DNA from: Aquimarina spongiae
GTDB lineage: Bacteria > Bacteroidota > Bacteroidia > Flavobacteriales > Flavobacteriaceae
DNA length: 64,000 bases
Direction of reading: 5' to 3'
Assembly (NCBI RefSeq): GCF_900141785.1
Contig: NZ_FQYP01000002.1
Location: forward strand, 528,954 to 592,953
In this document: positions 51,109 to 60,001 of the stretch, piece after piece
How positions within the stretch are numbered: the stretch's first letter is position 1
Layout: the number at the start of each line of letters is the position of its first letter
Program-made: the position numbers and the translations under genes
The notes under the pieces: model-generated
What the model was told of the DNA's origin: nothing
What the model saw: only the letters and a program-made list of their open reading frames with translations
Databases searched by the model: none

Positions 51109-51487
51109 AATGTTTCCGACTTAAACGTGTTTCAAGTTCATGAAATTAACAAATCATTAAGGAAAGGAAAAGAAAACCCCTACAATCAACTTCACTTTTC
51201 TGGGCTCTCCAAAAAAAGGCCTTTTAGAATAAAATAATCACAAAATAAGGTCCTCAATTTGCGAATTTGATAATGCAGTTTTTTCAATAAAACCCTAATT
51301 ATTTCAGGGGTTTTCGCAAAATTCTCACCTATTGATTATCAATAATCTTCAATGAAAACGTTTTCGTAAAATTTTCGATTTTTTAAAGTGCAGAATTATC
51401 ATTTTTCTTAACAAAAAATAAAGACCCCTAATTTTTTAGGGGGTATTTATTTCAAAATGACAAAAATTACGTGTTTACCCCACAAAA
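51109..51487. promoter_or_regulatory. gltB-glnB divergent control region: two similar hairpins and palindromes
   Basis: Hairpin A at 51289-51314 (AAAACCCT/AGGGGTTTT) and hairpin B at 51424-51444 (CCCCTAA/TTAGGGG, four-base loop) share an ACCC(C)TAATT...AGGGG pattern; on the minus strand B is followed by a T-rich tract. Between them are ATTGATTATCAAT (51331-51343), the perfect palindrome GAAAACGTTTTC (51354-51365), and a direct repeat TTTTCGxAAAATTxTC (51311-51326 and 51361-51376). No ORF is visible. They look like attenuators or regulator sites for nitrogen control. Confidence 0.5.
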
Positions 51488-51520
51488 TTTGGACACAAAA
51501 AACAAATTACCATATTTTTG
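51488..51520 (+). promoter_or_regulatory. Promoter of glnB-amt
   Basis: TTTG at 51488-51491, a 21-base spacer, and TATTTTTG at 51513-51520 give a full match to the Bacteroidota consensus. The glnB ATG follows 36 bases later. Confidence 0.75.
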
Positions 51521-51556
51521 AGCTGAATTTAACATTAATTTTAACTTTTATTCTTT

Positions 51557-51895
51557 ATGAAGAAAATAGAAGCAATCATTAGGAGATCAAAATACCGTGT
51601 GGTTAAGGAAGCACTACATGATAAAGGTGTTATGTTTTTCTCATACTGGGATGTAACCGGGGTGGGTCACGAACAAAAAGGAAGTGTGTACAGAGGTATT
51701 TCATATAGTACTACAGATATACAAAGAAGATATTTATCAATCGTTGTGAACGATGATTTTGAAGCAGCTACGATTTCTGCCATTCTGGAAGCTGCAAAAA
51801 CAGGAGAAGTTGGTGATGGAAAAATATTTGTATCAGATGTTCAGGATGCTTACCGAATCCGAACTGGGGAAAAAGGAGGAGATACACTGAGATAA
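51557..51895 (+). CDS. glnB: P-II family nitrogen regulatory protein
   Basis: A 112-residue signal protein starting MKKIEAIIRRSKYRVVKEAL, with the T-loop GSVYRGISYSTTDIQRRYL (Tyr50 close to the uridylylated Tyr51 of E. coli) and the B-loop/ATP site TGEVGDGKIFVS, ending RIRTGEKGGDTLR. It binds ATP/ADP and 2-oxoglutarate and gates AmtB. The adjacent amt gene, 52 bases downstream, makes GlnK-like control of the transporter likely. Confidence 0.95.
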   Translation: MKKIEAIIRRSKYRVVKEALHDKGVMFFSYWDVTGVGHEQKGSVYRGISYSTTDIQRRYLSIVVNDDFEAATISAILEAAKTGEVGDGKIFVSDVQDAYRIRTGEKGGDTLR

Positions 51896-51947
51896 ACCTT
51901 TGTTAACAACTAAAATCAACTAAAACTTAAAATTAAAATACATATTT

Positions 51948-53228
51948 ATGAACAATATACAACAACAGGAGATACAGACAGCAGTAGACGCTGCTGTAGA
52001 GGGGATAAATAACGACCTTGGTATATTGTGGATTCTTATTGCAGCAATATTGGTGTTTTTTATGCAGGCAGGATTCACATTGGTGGAAACTGGATTTACT
52101 CGATCAAAAAATGCCGGTAACATCGTAATGAAGAACTTTATGGATCTAAGTGTTGGGTCCTTAATGTTTTGGGTAATTGGATATTCTATCATGTATGGTG
52201 GAGACACTGTACTAGGTGGTTTTATGAGAGATCCTTTTGATCTTTCTTTCTTTAGCGAAGATGATTGGCACAATTTATTCTTTCAGACTGTATTCTGTGC
52301 TACCGCAGCTACTATTGTATCTGGAGCCGTAGCAGGAAGAACAAAATTCTCTACTTACCTTATTTTCTCTGCAATATTAACTACAATAATTTATCCAATA
52401 TCAGGAAGCTGGTTATGGCCATTTGATGACAAGGCATGGTTAAACAACTTAGGGTTCATCGATTTTGCTGGATCTACTATCGTGCATGCTGTAGGTGGTT
52501 TTGCTGGTCTAGTTGCGGCTAAATTAATCGGTCCAAGAATTGGAAAATATGACAATGGAAAAATTAATGTAATCCCAGGGCATAATATGGTATTGGGTGC
52601 TATCGGAGTTTTTATCCTTTGGTTAGGATGGTTCGGATTTAACGGTGGATCTCAATTAGCATTTGGAGGAAGTGATTCTATCGCAGTTGGTAGTGTGATC
52701 ATTAACACCAACCTTGCCGCTGCACTAGGAGCTATTACCGCATTATTCTTTACCTGGTTAAAATATGGTAAGCCAGATATCTCAATGACATTAAACGGAT
52801 GTTTAGCAGGATTAGTAGGTATTACTGCAGGTTGTGGAAACGTAAGCGCTGTTGGAGCTGCTGCTATCGGAATTATTTCTGGACTCGTAGTGGTATTATC
52901 CATCGAGTTTATTGACAAAAAATTACGTATCGATGATCCTGTAGGTGCCATTTCTGTACACGGTGTTTGTGGTTTCTTAGGAACTGTACTTGTTGGAGTA
53001 TTTGCAATACCAGGAGAAGATTTTGCCGGAGGTTTATTATACGGTGGTGGATTCAAGCAACTGGGTGTACAAGCTCTAGGTTCTCTTTCTATGATTGGAT
53101 GGGCTGTATTGGCTAGTTTCGTAGTGTTATTTATATTGAAAAAAACAATCGGTTTACGAGTTTCTGAAAAAGAAGAAATTGATGGTCTTGATATACACGA
53201 GCATGGTATCAGTGCATATGGAGATTAA
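51948..53228 (+). CDS. amt: Ammonium transporter
   Basis: A 426-residue Amt/MEP/Rh protein with eleven membrane helices. FFMQAGFTLVETGFTRSKNAGNI opens it; FAGSTIVHAVGGFAGL carries the first pore His and DDPVGAISVHGVCGFLGTVL the second (the twin-His pair). Extracytoplasmic N-terminus lacks a signal peptide, as in many Bacteroidota. It is the second gene after glnB and ends at a strong terminator. Confidence 0.96.
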   Translation: MNNIQQQEIQTAVDAAVEGINNDLGILWILIAAILVFFMQAGFTLVETGFTRSKNAGNIVMKNFMDLSVGSLMFWVIGYSIMYGGDTVLGGFMRDPFDLSFFSEDDWHNLFFQTVFCATAATIVSGAVAGRTKFSTYLIFSAILTTIIYPISGSWLWPFDDKAWLNNLGFIDFAGSTIVHAVGGFAGLVAAKLIGPRIGKYDNGKINVIPGHNMVLGAIGVFILWLGWFGFNGGSQLAFGGSDSIAVGSVIINTNLAAALGAITALFFTWLKYGKPDISMTLNGCLAGLVGITAGCGNVSAVGAAAIGIISGLVVVLSIEFIDKKLRIDDPVGAISVHGVCGFLGTVLVGVFAIPGEDFAGGLLYGGGFKQLGVQALGSLSMIGWAVLASFVVLFILKKTIGLRVSEKEEIDGLDIHEHGISAYGD

Positions 53229-53278
53229 ACTCATGTAGAGTAACCAAACAACACTAACCGCAAAGGTGTTTCTATATA

Positions 53279-53309
53279 AAAAAGGGCAGTTTAACACTGC
53301 CCTTTTTGT
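53279..53309. terminator. Intrinsic terminator after amt
   Basis: Perfect 12-base stem AAAAAGGGCAGT/ACTGCCCTTTTT (53279-53290 and 53296-53307) with a five-base loop. It also serves the convergent DUF4870 gene, whose stop touches it. Confidence 0.88.
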
Positions 53310-53647
53310 TATTTAATGATTTGCATAGACAACGGATAAGATGGTGCCTCTCCATTGCTCGCTTTGATCGCATTAATGATCGGAAATACCAAATACAACA
53401 CTGCTATTAACAGCAATCCTAATATACCCAACCCAAATAAGAAAATAAGCGGAATACAAATAATCGCATAGATAAACATACTTATCTGGAAGTTCATAAT
53501 GGATTTTCCATGCTCATCCATTGCCAAGACTCGTTCTCTTTGAGTTAACCATAAAATTAATGGTACCAAAAAACCACCGAATCCCGTAATAACATCTAAC
53601 AATTGTGATAGGTGTGTGATCACTAATAATGATTTGTCTTGTCTCAT
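53309..53647 (-). CDS. DUF4870 small membrane protein
   Basis: A 112-residue inner-membrane protein: KSLLVITHLSQLLDVITGFGGFLVPLILWL, then HGKSIMNFQISMFIYAIICIPLIFL and LLLIAVLYLVFPIINAIKASNGE. The order of His-rich first helix, GKSIMNFQ turn and PIINAIKA end is the DUF4870 pattern. Function unknown; such proteins are common and small in Bacteroidota. Its stop lies at the edge of the amt terminator, so the two are convergent and share it. Confidence 0.9.
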   Translation of the reverse strand: MRQDKSLLVITHLSQLLDVITGFGGFLVPLILWLTQRERVLAMDEHGKSIMNFQISMFIYAIICIPLIFLFGLGILGLLLIAVLYLVFPIINAIKASNGEAPSYPLSMQIIK

Positions 53648-53756
53648 GATTTTGTTTTTTTGATTGATTGATGAATAATTTTGCTAATATTATTAGCAAT
53701 TATACTTATATGACGATTTTATTTGCAATTTGTTACACTAAAACGCTAAAAAACAA

Positions 53757-53790
53757 AAAAGCATCTCAAAATTAATTGAGATGCTTTTCC
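53757..53790. terminator. Intrinsic terminator after the secreted protease gene
   Basis: Perfect 13-base stem AAAAGCATCTCAA/TTGAGATGCTTTT (53757-53769 and 53776-53788), six-base loop, with A/T tracts on either side, 28 bases past the protease stop on the minus strand. Confidence 0.87.
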
Positions 53791-53815
53791 AAAATTTAAT
53801 GCCCTACTTAATTGC

Positions 53816-56257
53816 CTAGTTTATAATTATTTTTTGGATTATCGATTCATTGTTTACATCCAGTTTAATCATGTAGATACCATGACCCAAAGACAAGCTT
53901 CGTGTTGAAATTCTGTTTTCACCAGGTTGCAAGGTGATTTGTGCCTGTTGTCTTCCTAGGATATCATACACAAAAGCCTGTGTTGTCCCTTTCGCAAAAC
54001 CGTTCAAGTAAATAGAAAACACATCTTTTACCGGGTTTGGAGAAATACGAAGTCCAATCAAACTTCCTTCGTCTTCAGTACCTAAAATAGGAGTTACATT
54101 TTCTAAAGTAGTTACACGTTCTGCATTGGCCGACTGTCCGCAAGATCCTTCATAAATTCTCACATTAGAGAACGTAGAGTTATTTCCAGATCCTCCATCA
54201 TTGTCATTAATAAATACTAATCGATCCATACTACCTGTGTAGAAATTACCTACAGGGATCACATAGTTGGTCGTTCCTCCCGAGTAATTATCATAGTTGG
54301 TCAATCCATAGTTTTGTGTACCATGTACTTTGAAATATCTTGCAGGCGTTAAGCCATTGTCGTCTTCGAAACCAACTCCATGAATTTCTCCTTGTCCAGA
54401 ACTACTGAATTGAAATTCGATAACTGTATTTGGAGTTACCGTGTAATTGTAAGCAATAAACTTCCAGGTATTATTAGTTAGCGTTAAAGATGTGCCTCCA
54501 TTTCCTATAGAAGAATTACCAGCAGCATCCTGGTTAGAGAATGAAGTAATACTAAAATCATTGAAGTCTAAAGCAGTACATGTTGGTGGTGGAGTTCCCG
54601 AACCGTTTTGAATACTTACATCGTCTATAGCAATATCACTTTGCCATCCGCTACCTCCAGAACCAGTAACTACATTAAATCGTAATTGTACACTACTCTG
54701 TCCTGCATAAGCGGATAGATCTACATTGGCACTATTCCAGTTGGATCCTTGTTCTCCTGATCTGCTAAACACGCTTGCCCAGCTTCCAGAATTATTAGTT
54801 CGCGCCTCTACAGTTAAACTATTAATGGCACTACCTAACATATGATATTGGAAGGTAAGTGTAGGCTCTGATAAGGAACCAAAATTTAAACATGGAGAGT
54901 TAAGGATAGCTCTTTTGTTTGGATATCCCGTACCATTACCAGAAGCCTCAACATATAGATAGAAACTACCATCTGCTGCACTACCAGGCCCGGTACCATT
55001 AGAAGGAGTCCCTCCAGAGTTTCTACTCCAGTTCAAATCATCACCAGAAGTCGCTTGAGACCATTGCCCCAGGCTAGATTCAAAACTTTCTGCAAACGGG
55101 AATGAGCTAACGTCACCACTACAATCTTCATTTGGTGGTGGAGGTGGTGTACTACCAAGTCCCATGGCATCCCAAAATGCAGGAATGGTAGCTCTTTCTC
55201 CAGAGTTAGATCCTCCCGATCCAGAACAACCTCCATAGGCGTGTACTCCTACTGCGTTACCTGTAGCTTCATCAATAATTGGACTCCCTGAATTTCCTCC
55301 GGTAGTATCTGCCCGGTAACGCACAAAAGTGTTATTAACAGAAGAAAGCGGTCCAGAATGGGTTTGCTGTGTTTGATTATCGATTCCTGTATCAGTTCCA
55401 AAACCAGTAATTCTAATCGTATTTCCAGGAGCCGACTGAACCACATTGAATGATTTTCCTTGCGCCTGGATTGGTGTAAGTCCTGTTTGTGTATTAGCGC
55501 TTGCTGTAAAAACAGCCCAGTCATTCGCCTGGCTTGGGCTATTAGGATAAGGTGAAACAAAGTTTCCGATAGGATATTGGTCTTCTGGTCCAGGGTGAAC
55601 AATCGTTCTATCTGGATTTGATTTTGGAACATTAAATTCTATGATCTGTGCTCTGCTCCCTACACAATGTCCAGCAGTTACCAGACGACCATTGGTGATG
55701 ATCCATCCAGTACACCCTATAGGAACTATTCTACCAATAGCATCGTCTGTAGAGTCGATACGATCATCATTAGATCCACATTGGGACTTGGTGTTTGGAT
55801 CTTCAATTCCAATTCCCAGTTCTTTGATACTAAGCCCAATCGACTTTTCTCCTGCAGCAACAGATAATCGCAAAGTAATTTTGTCTCCATTAAAGTAAGC
55901 ACTAGTGTTTTTCCAATCTCCGATAGTGGCTGAAGTTAAGGTTTGAGAAGCTCCATCGAGTGCCGATGTAATAGTAAGCGTACTATTTTGTCCAAGATTT
56001 ACATCTTTAAAAAATAATCGCAACCAAGTAGCACCTGGTTCGGCTATGGTTTTTGTTAAAATTTCTGTATTACTTTTTCCAATTGCATTTGTAGACCATA
56101 AAGACACGTTAACATCCTGATATCTGGTCGGTAGAGGGTCAGTTTGTCCCCAATGGATAAGGGGCATTAACATAAATACTGTGCAAATCCATATTCCTAG
56201 TGTGGATAAGGAATACTTCTTCGTAACGTGAGTTGAGTTTGTGTTGTGTAAATTCAT
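53816..56257 (-). CDS. Secreted trypsin-like serine protease with MAM domain and T9SS type-A sorting domain
   Basis: An 813-residue protein. After a signal peptide and a beta-rich propeptide, the S1 domain (about 155-375) shows the triad: TAGHC (His near 197), NDWAVF (Asp near 246), GGNSGSPI (Ser near 324). A MAM-type beta-sandwich (PFAESFESSLGQWSQ ... IAIDDVSI) lies at about 390-545, then a further beta domain. The C-terminal 75 residues (LRISPNPVKDVFSIYL ... YMIKLDVNNESIIQKIIIN) are a T9SS type-A sorting signal. It is therefore exported through T9SS and released or surface-bound, like extracellular proteases of marine Bacteroidota. Confidence 0.93.
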   Translation of the reverse strand: MNLHNTNSTHVTKKYSLSTLGIWICTVFMLMPLIHWGQTDPLPTRYQDVNVSLWSTNAIGKSNTEILTKTIAEPGATWLRLFFKDVNLGQNSTLTITSALDGASQTLTSATIGDWKNTSAYFNGDKITLRLSVAAGEKSIGLSIKELGIGIEDPNTKSQCGSNDDRIDSTDDAIGRIVPIGCTGWIITNGRLVTAGHCVGSRAQIIEFNVPKSNPDRTIVHPGPEDQYPIGNFVSPYPNSPSQANDWAVFTASANTQTGLTPIQAQGKSFNVVQSAPGNTIRITGFGTDTGIDNQTQQTHSGPLSSVNNTFVRYRADTTGGNSGSPIIDEATGNAVGVHAYGGCSGSGGSNSGERATIPAFWDAMGLGSTPPPPPNEDCSGDVSSFPFAESFESSLGQWSQATSGDDLNWSRNSGGTPSNGTGPGSAADGSFYLYVEASGNGTGYPNKRAILNSPCLNFGSLSEPTLTFQYHMLGSAINSLTVEARTNNSGSWASVFSRSGEQGSNWNSANVDLSAYAGQSSVQLRFNVVTGSGGSGWQSDIAIDDVSIQNGSGTPPPTCTALDFNDFSITSFSNQDAAGNSSIGNGGTSLTLTNNTWKFIAYNYTVTPNTVIEFQFSSSGQGEIHGVGFEDDNGLTPARYFKVHGTQNYGLTNYDNYSGGTTNYVIPVGNFYTGSMDRLVFINDNDGGSGNNSTFSNVRIYEGSCGQSANAERVTTLENVTPILGTEDEGSLIGLRISPNPVKDVFSIYLNGFAKGTTQAFVYDILGRQQAQITLQPGENRISTRSLSLGHGIYMIKLDVNNESIIQKIIIN

Positions 56258-56518
56258 ACGAATAAGAATTATTTATTAATTGGTTAGACATTAAATTTAG
56301 TTGTTAGGTTTATGGATGGTTAATCCACTTGTCTTCCAATTACTATTCGTTATCACAACAATAACTACTCAATATTTTTATTACTTTTTGTCCCGAACAC
56401 TGATTACAAAAGGCATACAATCAATACCATCATTTTCAGTGACCTACAAGATAGAAAAGAAAAACAACTCTTCAAAAAAAGTTTAACAATGCGTGTTTAA
56501 AGTGAGTAGATTAATGGC

Positions 56519-56526
56519 TATTTTTG
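56519..56526 (+). promoter_or_regulatory. -7 promoter element of mnmE
   Basis: TATTTTTG matches TAnnTTTG, 18 bases before the mnmE ATG at 56545. It overlaps the TTG that would start a longer reading, which is why that reading is rejected. Confidence 0.55.
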
Positions 56527-56544
56527 CGCTTTCAGTACATTGCT

Positions 56545-57936
56545 ATGATTTCACAAGATACTATAGTCGCACTAGCTACTCCTTCGGGAAGCGGTGCTAT
56601 AGCCATAATTCGAGTTTCGGGAAAAGATGCGATATCGATTTGTTCTCCTTTGTTTAGATCCATAAGTGGAAAAGAACTGAGCAAACAAAAAAGCCATACC
56701 ATCCATTTAGGACATATTGTGGATCAGGAACGAGTTCTTGATGAAGTTTTGGTATCTATTTTTAAAGGAACAAATTCGTATACCGGCGAACCTACCATAG
56801 AAATTTCTTGTCATGGTTCAACATACATCCAACAGGAAATTATCCAGCTATTACTACGTAAAGGATGCCGTATGGCTGATGCAGGTGAATTTACGTTACG
56901 CGCGTTTATCAATGGAAAATTAGATTTATCCCAAGCGGAAGCGGTGGCCGATCTGATCGCATCAGATTCTGAAGCTTCCCACCAAATCGCCATGCAGCAA
57001 ATGAGAGGAGGATTCTCTAACGAGATCAAAAAACTACGTGATGAATTACTCAATTTTGCTTCTCTAATCGAACTAGAGCTTGATTTTGCTGAAGAAGATG
57101 TAGAGTTTGCAGACCGCACACAATTCAAGGATTTGATTGCACGCATCACAAAAGTGTTGAAGCGATTAATCGATTCTTTTGCAGTAGGTAATGTGATCAA
57201 AAATGGAATCCCTGTAGCCATCGTGGGAGAACCGAATGTTGGTAAGTCTACCCTTCTAAATGCACTGCTGAATGAAGAAAGAGCCATTGTATCTGATATT
57301 GCGGGTACCACCAGAGATACCATCGAAGATGAAATTAATATTGGAGGTATCGGATTTCGATTTATTGATACCGCAGGAATACGAGATACCAAAGATGTAG
57401 TAGAAAGTATTGGTATACAAAAGACTTTTGAAAAGATTGATCAGGCCCAGGTAGTCATTTATCTGATTGACAGCTCTCTGCTCACTCCCGAGAGTTTGAT
57501 TGAACTAAAAACAGAAATCGGTAAGATCAAAAACAAATATCCGCAAAAACCTTTGGTTATTGTGGCTAACAAGGTAGACAAACTAAAAAAAGATCAGATT
57601 GACCATTTGGTTACAGAAATTGAAAATATCCATTTGTTATCTGCAAAATCTGGTTTAGGAGTTGAAGGTTTACAAAACAAACTTTTGGATTTTGTGAATA
57701 CCGGTGCACTTCGCAATAACGAAACCATTGTGACCAATACCAGACATTATGATGCCCTATTAAAGGCTCTGGAGGAGATCCAAAAAGTACAATACGGATT
57801 AGACTCTGGATTATCGGGTGATCTTATGGCGATTGATATTCGTCAGGCCTTATATCACTTTGGAGAAATCACTGGAGAAATCTCCAGTGATGACTTACTA
57901 GGTAATATTTTTGCGAACTTCTGTATCGGCAAATAG
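56545..57936 (+). CDS. mnmE: tRNA uridine-5-carboxymethylaminomethyl(34) synthesis GTPase MnmE
   Basis: About 463 residues. The N-terminal tetrahydrofolate-binding domain begins ISQDTIVALATPSGSGAIAIIRVSG. The GTPase domain is inserted in the helical domain: G1 GEPNVGKST, G2 DIAGTTRDT, G3 DTAGIRDT, G4 NKVDK. It ends FCIGK, the conserved C-terminal Cys motif. With MnmG it modifies the wobble uridine of certain tRNAs. Confidence 0.97.
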   Translation: MISQDTIVALATPSGSGAIAIIRVSGKDAISICSPLFRSISGKELSKQKSHTIHLGHIVDQERVLDEVLVSIFKGTNSYTGEPTIEISCHGSTYIQQEIIQLLLRKGCRMADAGEFTLRAFINGKLDLSQAEAVADLIASDSEASHQIAMQQMRGGFSNEIKKLRDELLNFASLIELELDFAEEDVEFADRTQFKDLIARITKVLKRLIDSFAVGNVIKNGIPVAIVGEPNVGKSTLLNALLNEERAIVSDIAGTTRDTIEDEINIGGIGFRFIDTAGIRDTKDVVESIGIQKTFEKIDQAQVVIYLIDSSLLTPESLIELKTEIGKIKNKYPQKPLVIVANKVDKLKKDQIDHLVTEIENIHLLSAKSGLGVEGLQNKLLDFVNTGALRNNETIVTNTRHYDALLKALEEIQKVQYGLDSGLSGDLMAIDIRQALYHFGEITGEISSDDLLGNIFANFCIGK

Positions 57937-57998
57937 ATTTTCTTGCCTTTAGTATACTTTTGTTTTCCTTTGTTTGACCTTTTACCAAAAAGTAACAT

Positions 57999-58190
57999 TT
58001 ATTTTTGACTTTTATAGATCTTTTCTTTATTACTAGTGTTCGCTCGGATCATATCTTCACTAGTTGTTCTCATATTTTTTAACTCTTTCAGCAGTTTGAT
58101 TCTTATTTTCTTAGTCTCGGGAATACATAGTATAATTACTACTAAAAAAAGAACCTTATTTAGCTGAATCAAACAAGGTATCCTTGGCAA
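57999..58190 (-). CDS. Doubtful small ORF with a hydrophobic N-terminal segment
   Basis: A 63-residue frame with a hydrophobic stretch (LNKVLFLVVIILCIP) and a Lys/Glu-rich helix (RIKLLKELKNMRTTSEDMIR). It overlaps the last 35 bases of the DUF6624 gene on the same strand. It could be a small membrane protein at the end of the RiPP operon, or chance coding in AT-rich DNA. No family recognised. Confidence 0.25.
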   Translation of the reverse strand: MPRIPCLIQLNKVLFLVVIILCIPETKKIRIKLLKELKNMRTTSEDMIRANTSNKEKIYKSQK

Positions 58191-58821
58191 ATAGCCTTAC
58201 CTCTTGATCAAAATTCAAACTATATCGTTTTACATATTCTTCAATCCTTCCTAACCCCATCTTATTTCTTCTTTCATTTATTTTATCCGGGTTAACTACT
58301 GGATACAGATGTCCGTTTTGAATCTGTGTTCCATATATTTGTGGATATTTAATCCATAACAAAAATTTGTCTTGATAATACGCCAGTCTTGCTTTTTCAA
58401 CAACACCTAAATCAACTAAGTTTTTGAAATTTTTGTAATAGTGTGCTTTATAGGTAGCTGGTGCATGTTGAAGCACTAGGAAAATTCCCTCTTTAGCATT
58501 TTCGGTCAGAATATCCTTTTTAGAAGGGAAACCACAACTCTCAACCATAGATACAAATTTTTGAAGATTTTGCCTGTCTATTTCTACAAAACTGCCATTA
58601 CCGTTATTTCTAATTTCCTGATCTGCATTAAAAATCTCTGTCAATATACCATTAACATCATCACAATTTATACCTAACAATTCTATGTTAGGTAAAGGAT
58701 TTTCTCTTTTGTAAGAATTCATCAATTCGTCGATCTGTGTTGTATATTCTTGATTATCATTTTCTTTATTACAAGAAAAAAATAGCATCATTAGAAATAT
58801 TATTGTAAAAGTCGTTTTCAT
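58156..58821 (-). CDS. DUF6624-type lipoprotein in the RiPP operon
   Basis: A 221-residue lipoprotein (MKTTFTIIFLMMLFFSC|NKEND). The C-terminal half has the DUF6624 landmarks: FLVLQHAPATYKAHYYKNF, YGTQIQNGHLYPVVNPDKINERRNKMGLGRIEEY. Its start lies 12 bases after the SPASM gene stop, so it is most likely in the same transcript. DUF6624 has no defined role; in this setting a surface factor for immunity or for handling the mature peptide can be considered, but that is speculation. Confidence 0.75.
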   Translation of the reverse strand: MKTTFTIIFLMMLFFSCNKENDNQEYTTQIDELMNSYKRENPLPNIELLGINCDDVNGILTEIFNADQEIRNNGNGSFVEIDRQNLQKFVSMVESCGFPSKKDILTENAKEGIFLVLQHAPATYKAHYYKNFKNLVDLGVVEKARLAYYQDKFLLWIKYPQIYGTQIQNGHLYPVVNPDKINERRNKMGLGRIEEYVKRYSLNFDQEVRLFAKDTLFDSAK

Positions 58822-58833
58822 AATACAACAACA

Positions 58834-59814
58834 TTAGAGGTCAAAATCACAATAATGAACCTTATAATACTTGTCATCTCTTTTTTGTATTTCAGAATTA
58901 CTAAGGCACATATATCGAAATTGACATTCTTTACATTTTTCTATTATATCATTTTTTATTGACCACTGAAATTGAAATTTTTTTGTAGTTATTACATCCG
59001 AAAGTCGTTTTTCTTTAACATTTCCATAGCTATAACTATGGTTTATATAGTTTTTAATATTCCCCGAGGAATCTACACATACTTTTTTATTCAAACCTAC
59101 ATTATAGTTTTTGGCTTCACAAAAAAACCTGGTATCACAATGTAAAAACCTCAAATCATAAATTTCCTCGGTTTCAAAATTTACCATTTGTTTAGTAAAA
59201 TGTATAGATCTATTAGAAAATAAAAGTTTCTCATCTCTATTAGCCGAATGAATTACGATTTTAACTCTAAGATTGGTCAACAAAACGTGTTTTAATTTTT
59301 CCAAATCAATATCCTTATCAAAAGGTAAAAACAATTCAATTAATTCAAAACTACTGTCATTATATTTATCCATTAAACTTAAAACATCATCAAAATTTGA
59401 TGAATCACAAATTCTTATTTGAATAGTTTGACACCCTAGCTCTTGCAATTCTTGCATTAGGTTATTCAATGAAAAATCACTATTTCTGTCCAGACAAATA
59501 ACTGAAGACATGATTTTGTTAGGAATCTTAAAATCAACTTCCATTTCTGGAAAATTGTTTGGCTCTTGGGTTAAATAACCATACTCTTCCTCGGTCAAAA
59601 AATTGATATATTTTTCGATACCTTCATCATATCTATGATTAAATTTTTCTTTTAACTCTTTTATAGTCAGATTTCTTAAATCAGAACTTAAGACTTCATA
59701 TAATAAATTGGGGATTTGTAAATATTCTCTTCTTTGTAGGTCCATAATGATACTATAGGAATTCCCTTTAACTAATCTACAACACTCAAATAATAAAAAG
59801 TAGTATTCATTCAT
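58834..59814 (-). CDS. gwsS: Grasp-with-SPASM system SPASM-domain peptide maturase
   Basis: A 326-residue protein. The N-terminus (YFLLFECCRLVKGNSYSIIMDLQRREYLQIPNLLYEVL) is that of Bacteroidota peptide maturases. The middle is a degenerate barrel without the radical-SAM CxxxCxxC motif. The C-terminal SPASM-type region has Cys in CEAKNYNVGLNKKVCVDSSGNIKN and KCKECQFRYMCL, and a final YCDFDL. It is therefore a SPASM protein without radical chemistry, as in grasp-with-SPASM loci, and probably assists the ATP-grasp ligase. It overlaps the 64-residue ORF upstream by eight bases. Confidence 0.9.
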   Translation of the reverse strand: MNEYYFLLFECCRLVKGNSYSIIMDLQRREYLQIPNLLYEVLSSDLRNLTIKELKEKFNHRYDEGIEKYINFLTEEEYGYLTQEPNNFPEMEVDFKIPNKIMSSVICLDRNSDFSLNNLMQELQELGCQTIQIRICDSSNFDDVLSLMDKYNDSSFELIELFLPFDKDIDLEKLKHVLLTNLRVKIVIHSANRDEKLLFSNRSIHFTKQMVNFETEEIYDLRFLHCDTRFFCEAKNYNVGLNKKVCVDSSGNIKNYINHSYSYGNVKEKRLSDVITTKKFQFQWSIKNDIIEKCKECQFRYMCLSNSEIQKRDDKYYKVHYCDFDL

Positions 59815-60001
59815 TTAATAAAATGATATTTGAGTTGCATTTATAAAAACTTCCTACTTGAATTTTCCCATTATGTATTGCTGAATGAACCAAGTTTATT
59901 CTTTCATTGCTGTTTTTTTCTTCTTTTATTAAAAACTGAAAATTGGCAGGAATTAAGTCATTTACTACAAATTTTAAATAGTTGTCTTTTTCACTTCTCA
60001 T
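59807..60001 (-). CDS. Unrecognised 64-residue ORF overlapping both maturase genes
   Basis: A 64-residue frame starting MRSEKDNYLKFVVNDLIPAN and ending SFYKCNSNIILLNE. It overlaps the end of the ATP-grasp gene by 11 bases and the start of the SPASM gene by eight, a double overlap typical of translational coupling and hard to reconcile with chance. No signal, GG motif or membrane segment; one Cys near the end. I do not recognise a family. A small adaptor or leader-binding part of the maturation complex is a possibility, not shown by the sequence. Confidence 0.65.
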   Translation of the reverse strand: MRSEKDNYLKFVVNDLIPANFQFLIKEEKNSNERINLVHSAIHNGKIQVGSFYKCNSNIILLNE

